DNA from: Massilia norwichensis
Lineage (GTDB): Bacteria; Pseudomonadota; Gammaproteobacteria; Burkholderiales; Burkholderiaceae_D
Direction: 5' to 3'
DNA: 64,000 bases
Assembly (NCBI RefSeq): GCF_024753245.1
Contig: NZ_JANUGX010000022.1
Location: 50,163 to 114,162, forward strand
Positions 63,462 through 64,000 of the stretch are shown here, in pieces. The notes beneath the pieces are model-generated. The model was not told the DNA's origin, made no database searches, and worked only from the letters and a program-made list of their open reading frames with translations. Both the position numbers and the translations under genes were made by a program. Position 1 is the first letter of the stretch. The number at the start of each line of letters is the position of its first letter.

Positions 63462-64000
63462 ATGACACGTTACCGCGATAACCGCGTGCCCGGCATGACG
63501 TACTTTTTCACGGTACGCCTGCTGGACCGGAACAGCACATTGCTGACGGATCACTTTTCGGCGTTTGGCGAAGCCATGCGCCAGGCCCGGATCCGCAAGC
63601 CCTTCCACGTCGATGCCTGGGTAGTCCTGCCCGATCACGCGCACGCGATCTGGACCCTGCCACCAGGCGACCACGATTGCGCCACCCGCTGGCGTGCGGT
63701 CAAGATCGCCTTTTCCAAGGCGCTGAACAAGACCGGGCTGGTGCTGGCCGGCGCCGCCGACAACACGATCTGGGAGCGCCACTACCGCGACTACCGCGTC
63801 GGCGACGATGCCGAATATGCGGAGCTGATCGACTATGTGCACAGCAACCCGATGCGCCACGGCTTTTGCGAGCAGGCCGGCGACTGGCCCTGGTCGTCGC
63901 TGCACCGCTTCCTGGCCGCCGGCTTCGCCGCGCCGCAGCCGCCGCTGTTGCCGCCGCCCTGGGTGCGTCCGCTGCCGGCGCCGGCGCGGGTGCCGCTCTA
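63462..64000 (+). CDS. REP-associated tyrosine transposase (RAYT), cut by the window end
   Basis: The frame is open from ATG 63462 to the window end: 179 residues are readable, followed by the two bases TA, so a stop may lie at once beyond the edge. The protein is a Y1/IS200-type transposase: metal-binding HAH (59-61, in VLPDHAHAIWTLP), WERHYRDYRV (104-113) and the catalytic Tyr125 in DYVHSNPMRHG, the hallmark of RAYTs. These are single-copy enzymes tied to REP repeats. The C-terminal tail is Pro-rich. No good ribosome binding site is seen. It lies 157 nt after the ettA terminator. Confidence 0.9.
   Translation, partial: MTRYRDNRVPGMTYFFTVRLLDRNSTLLTDHFSAFGEAMRQARIRKPFHVDAWVVLPDHAHAIWTLPPGDHDCATRWRAVKIAFSKALNKTGLVLAGAADNTIWERHYRDYRVGDDAEYAELIDYVHSNPMRHGFCEQAGDWPWSSLHRFLAAGFAAPQPPLLPPPWVRPLPAPARVPL

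Overview
The window is GC-rich chromosomal DNA from a Gram-negative beta-proteobacterium, most likely an Oxalobacteraceae member of the Massilia/Telluria type. This is an inference from the mix of genes: minCDE, hemA-prfA-prmC, polyhydroxybutyrate genes phaA and phaB, gshA of the proteobacterial type, a PEP-CTERM protein, an orphan OmpR-type regulator, and dispersed REP-like repeats with a RAYT transposase. No 16S rRNA gene is present to confirm it.

Region 1 (1-11560) is less GC-rich and more accessory. It has a glycosyltransferase-like gene, a tRNA-Arg(CCG), a membrane-anchored two-haem cytochrome c, a large lipoprotein, and a secreted parallel beta-helix protein. A tightly packed gtrA / polyprenyl-phosphate glycosyltransferase / GT-C / GT-C operon follows and looks like a surface-glycan modification cassette. 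Region 2 (11634-18031) is a tandem array of three M13 zinc metallopeptidases on the minus strand. Region 3 (18460-32685) holds a Spy/CpxP-like periplasmic protein with OmpR/CpxR-type direct-repeat boxes, an ArnA-dehydrogenase-like enzyme, a CtpA protease, a KAS III enzyme, a 2,4-dienoyl-CoA reductase, prolyl aminopeptidase, a DSD1-like PLP enzyme, small DUF proteins, an ATPase, and phaB and phaA.

Region 4 (32958-45632) is mostly housekeeping: minCDE, an orphan response regulator, hemA-prfA-dsbB-prmC, a DUF885 peptidase-like protein, gshA, a histone-deacetylase-family hydrolase and an ElaA-like acetyltransferase. Region 5 (45726-57939) has an MHS transporter, an HAF-repeat PEP-CTERM protein, and a complete export module. 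In that module a histidine kinase and a sigma-54 response regulator are divergent from a membrane fusion protein, an ABC ATPase and two large FtsX-type permeases. The divergent gap carries a near-consensus sigma-54 promoter and two upstream palindromes. Region 6 (57956-64000) has an FKBP lipoprotein, kup, rarD and ettA, and a RAYT (REP-associated tyrosine transposase) gene cut by the window end.

Three themes recur. Large paralogues occur in tandem (three M13 peptidases, two GT-C proteins, two FtsX permeases). Dispersed palindromic repeats of at least three types sit between genes. Several promoters have a recognisable regulatory layout, above all the sigma-54 promoter of the export module.
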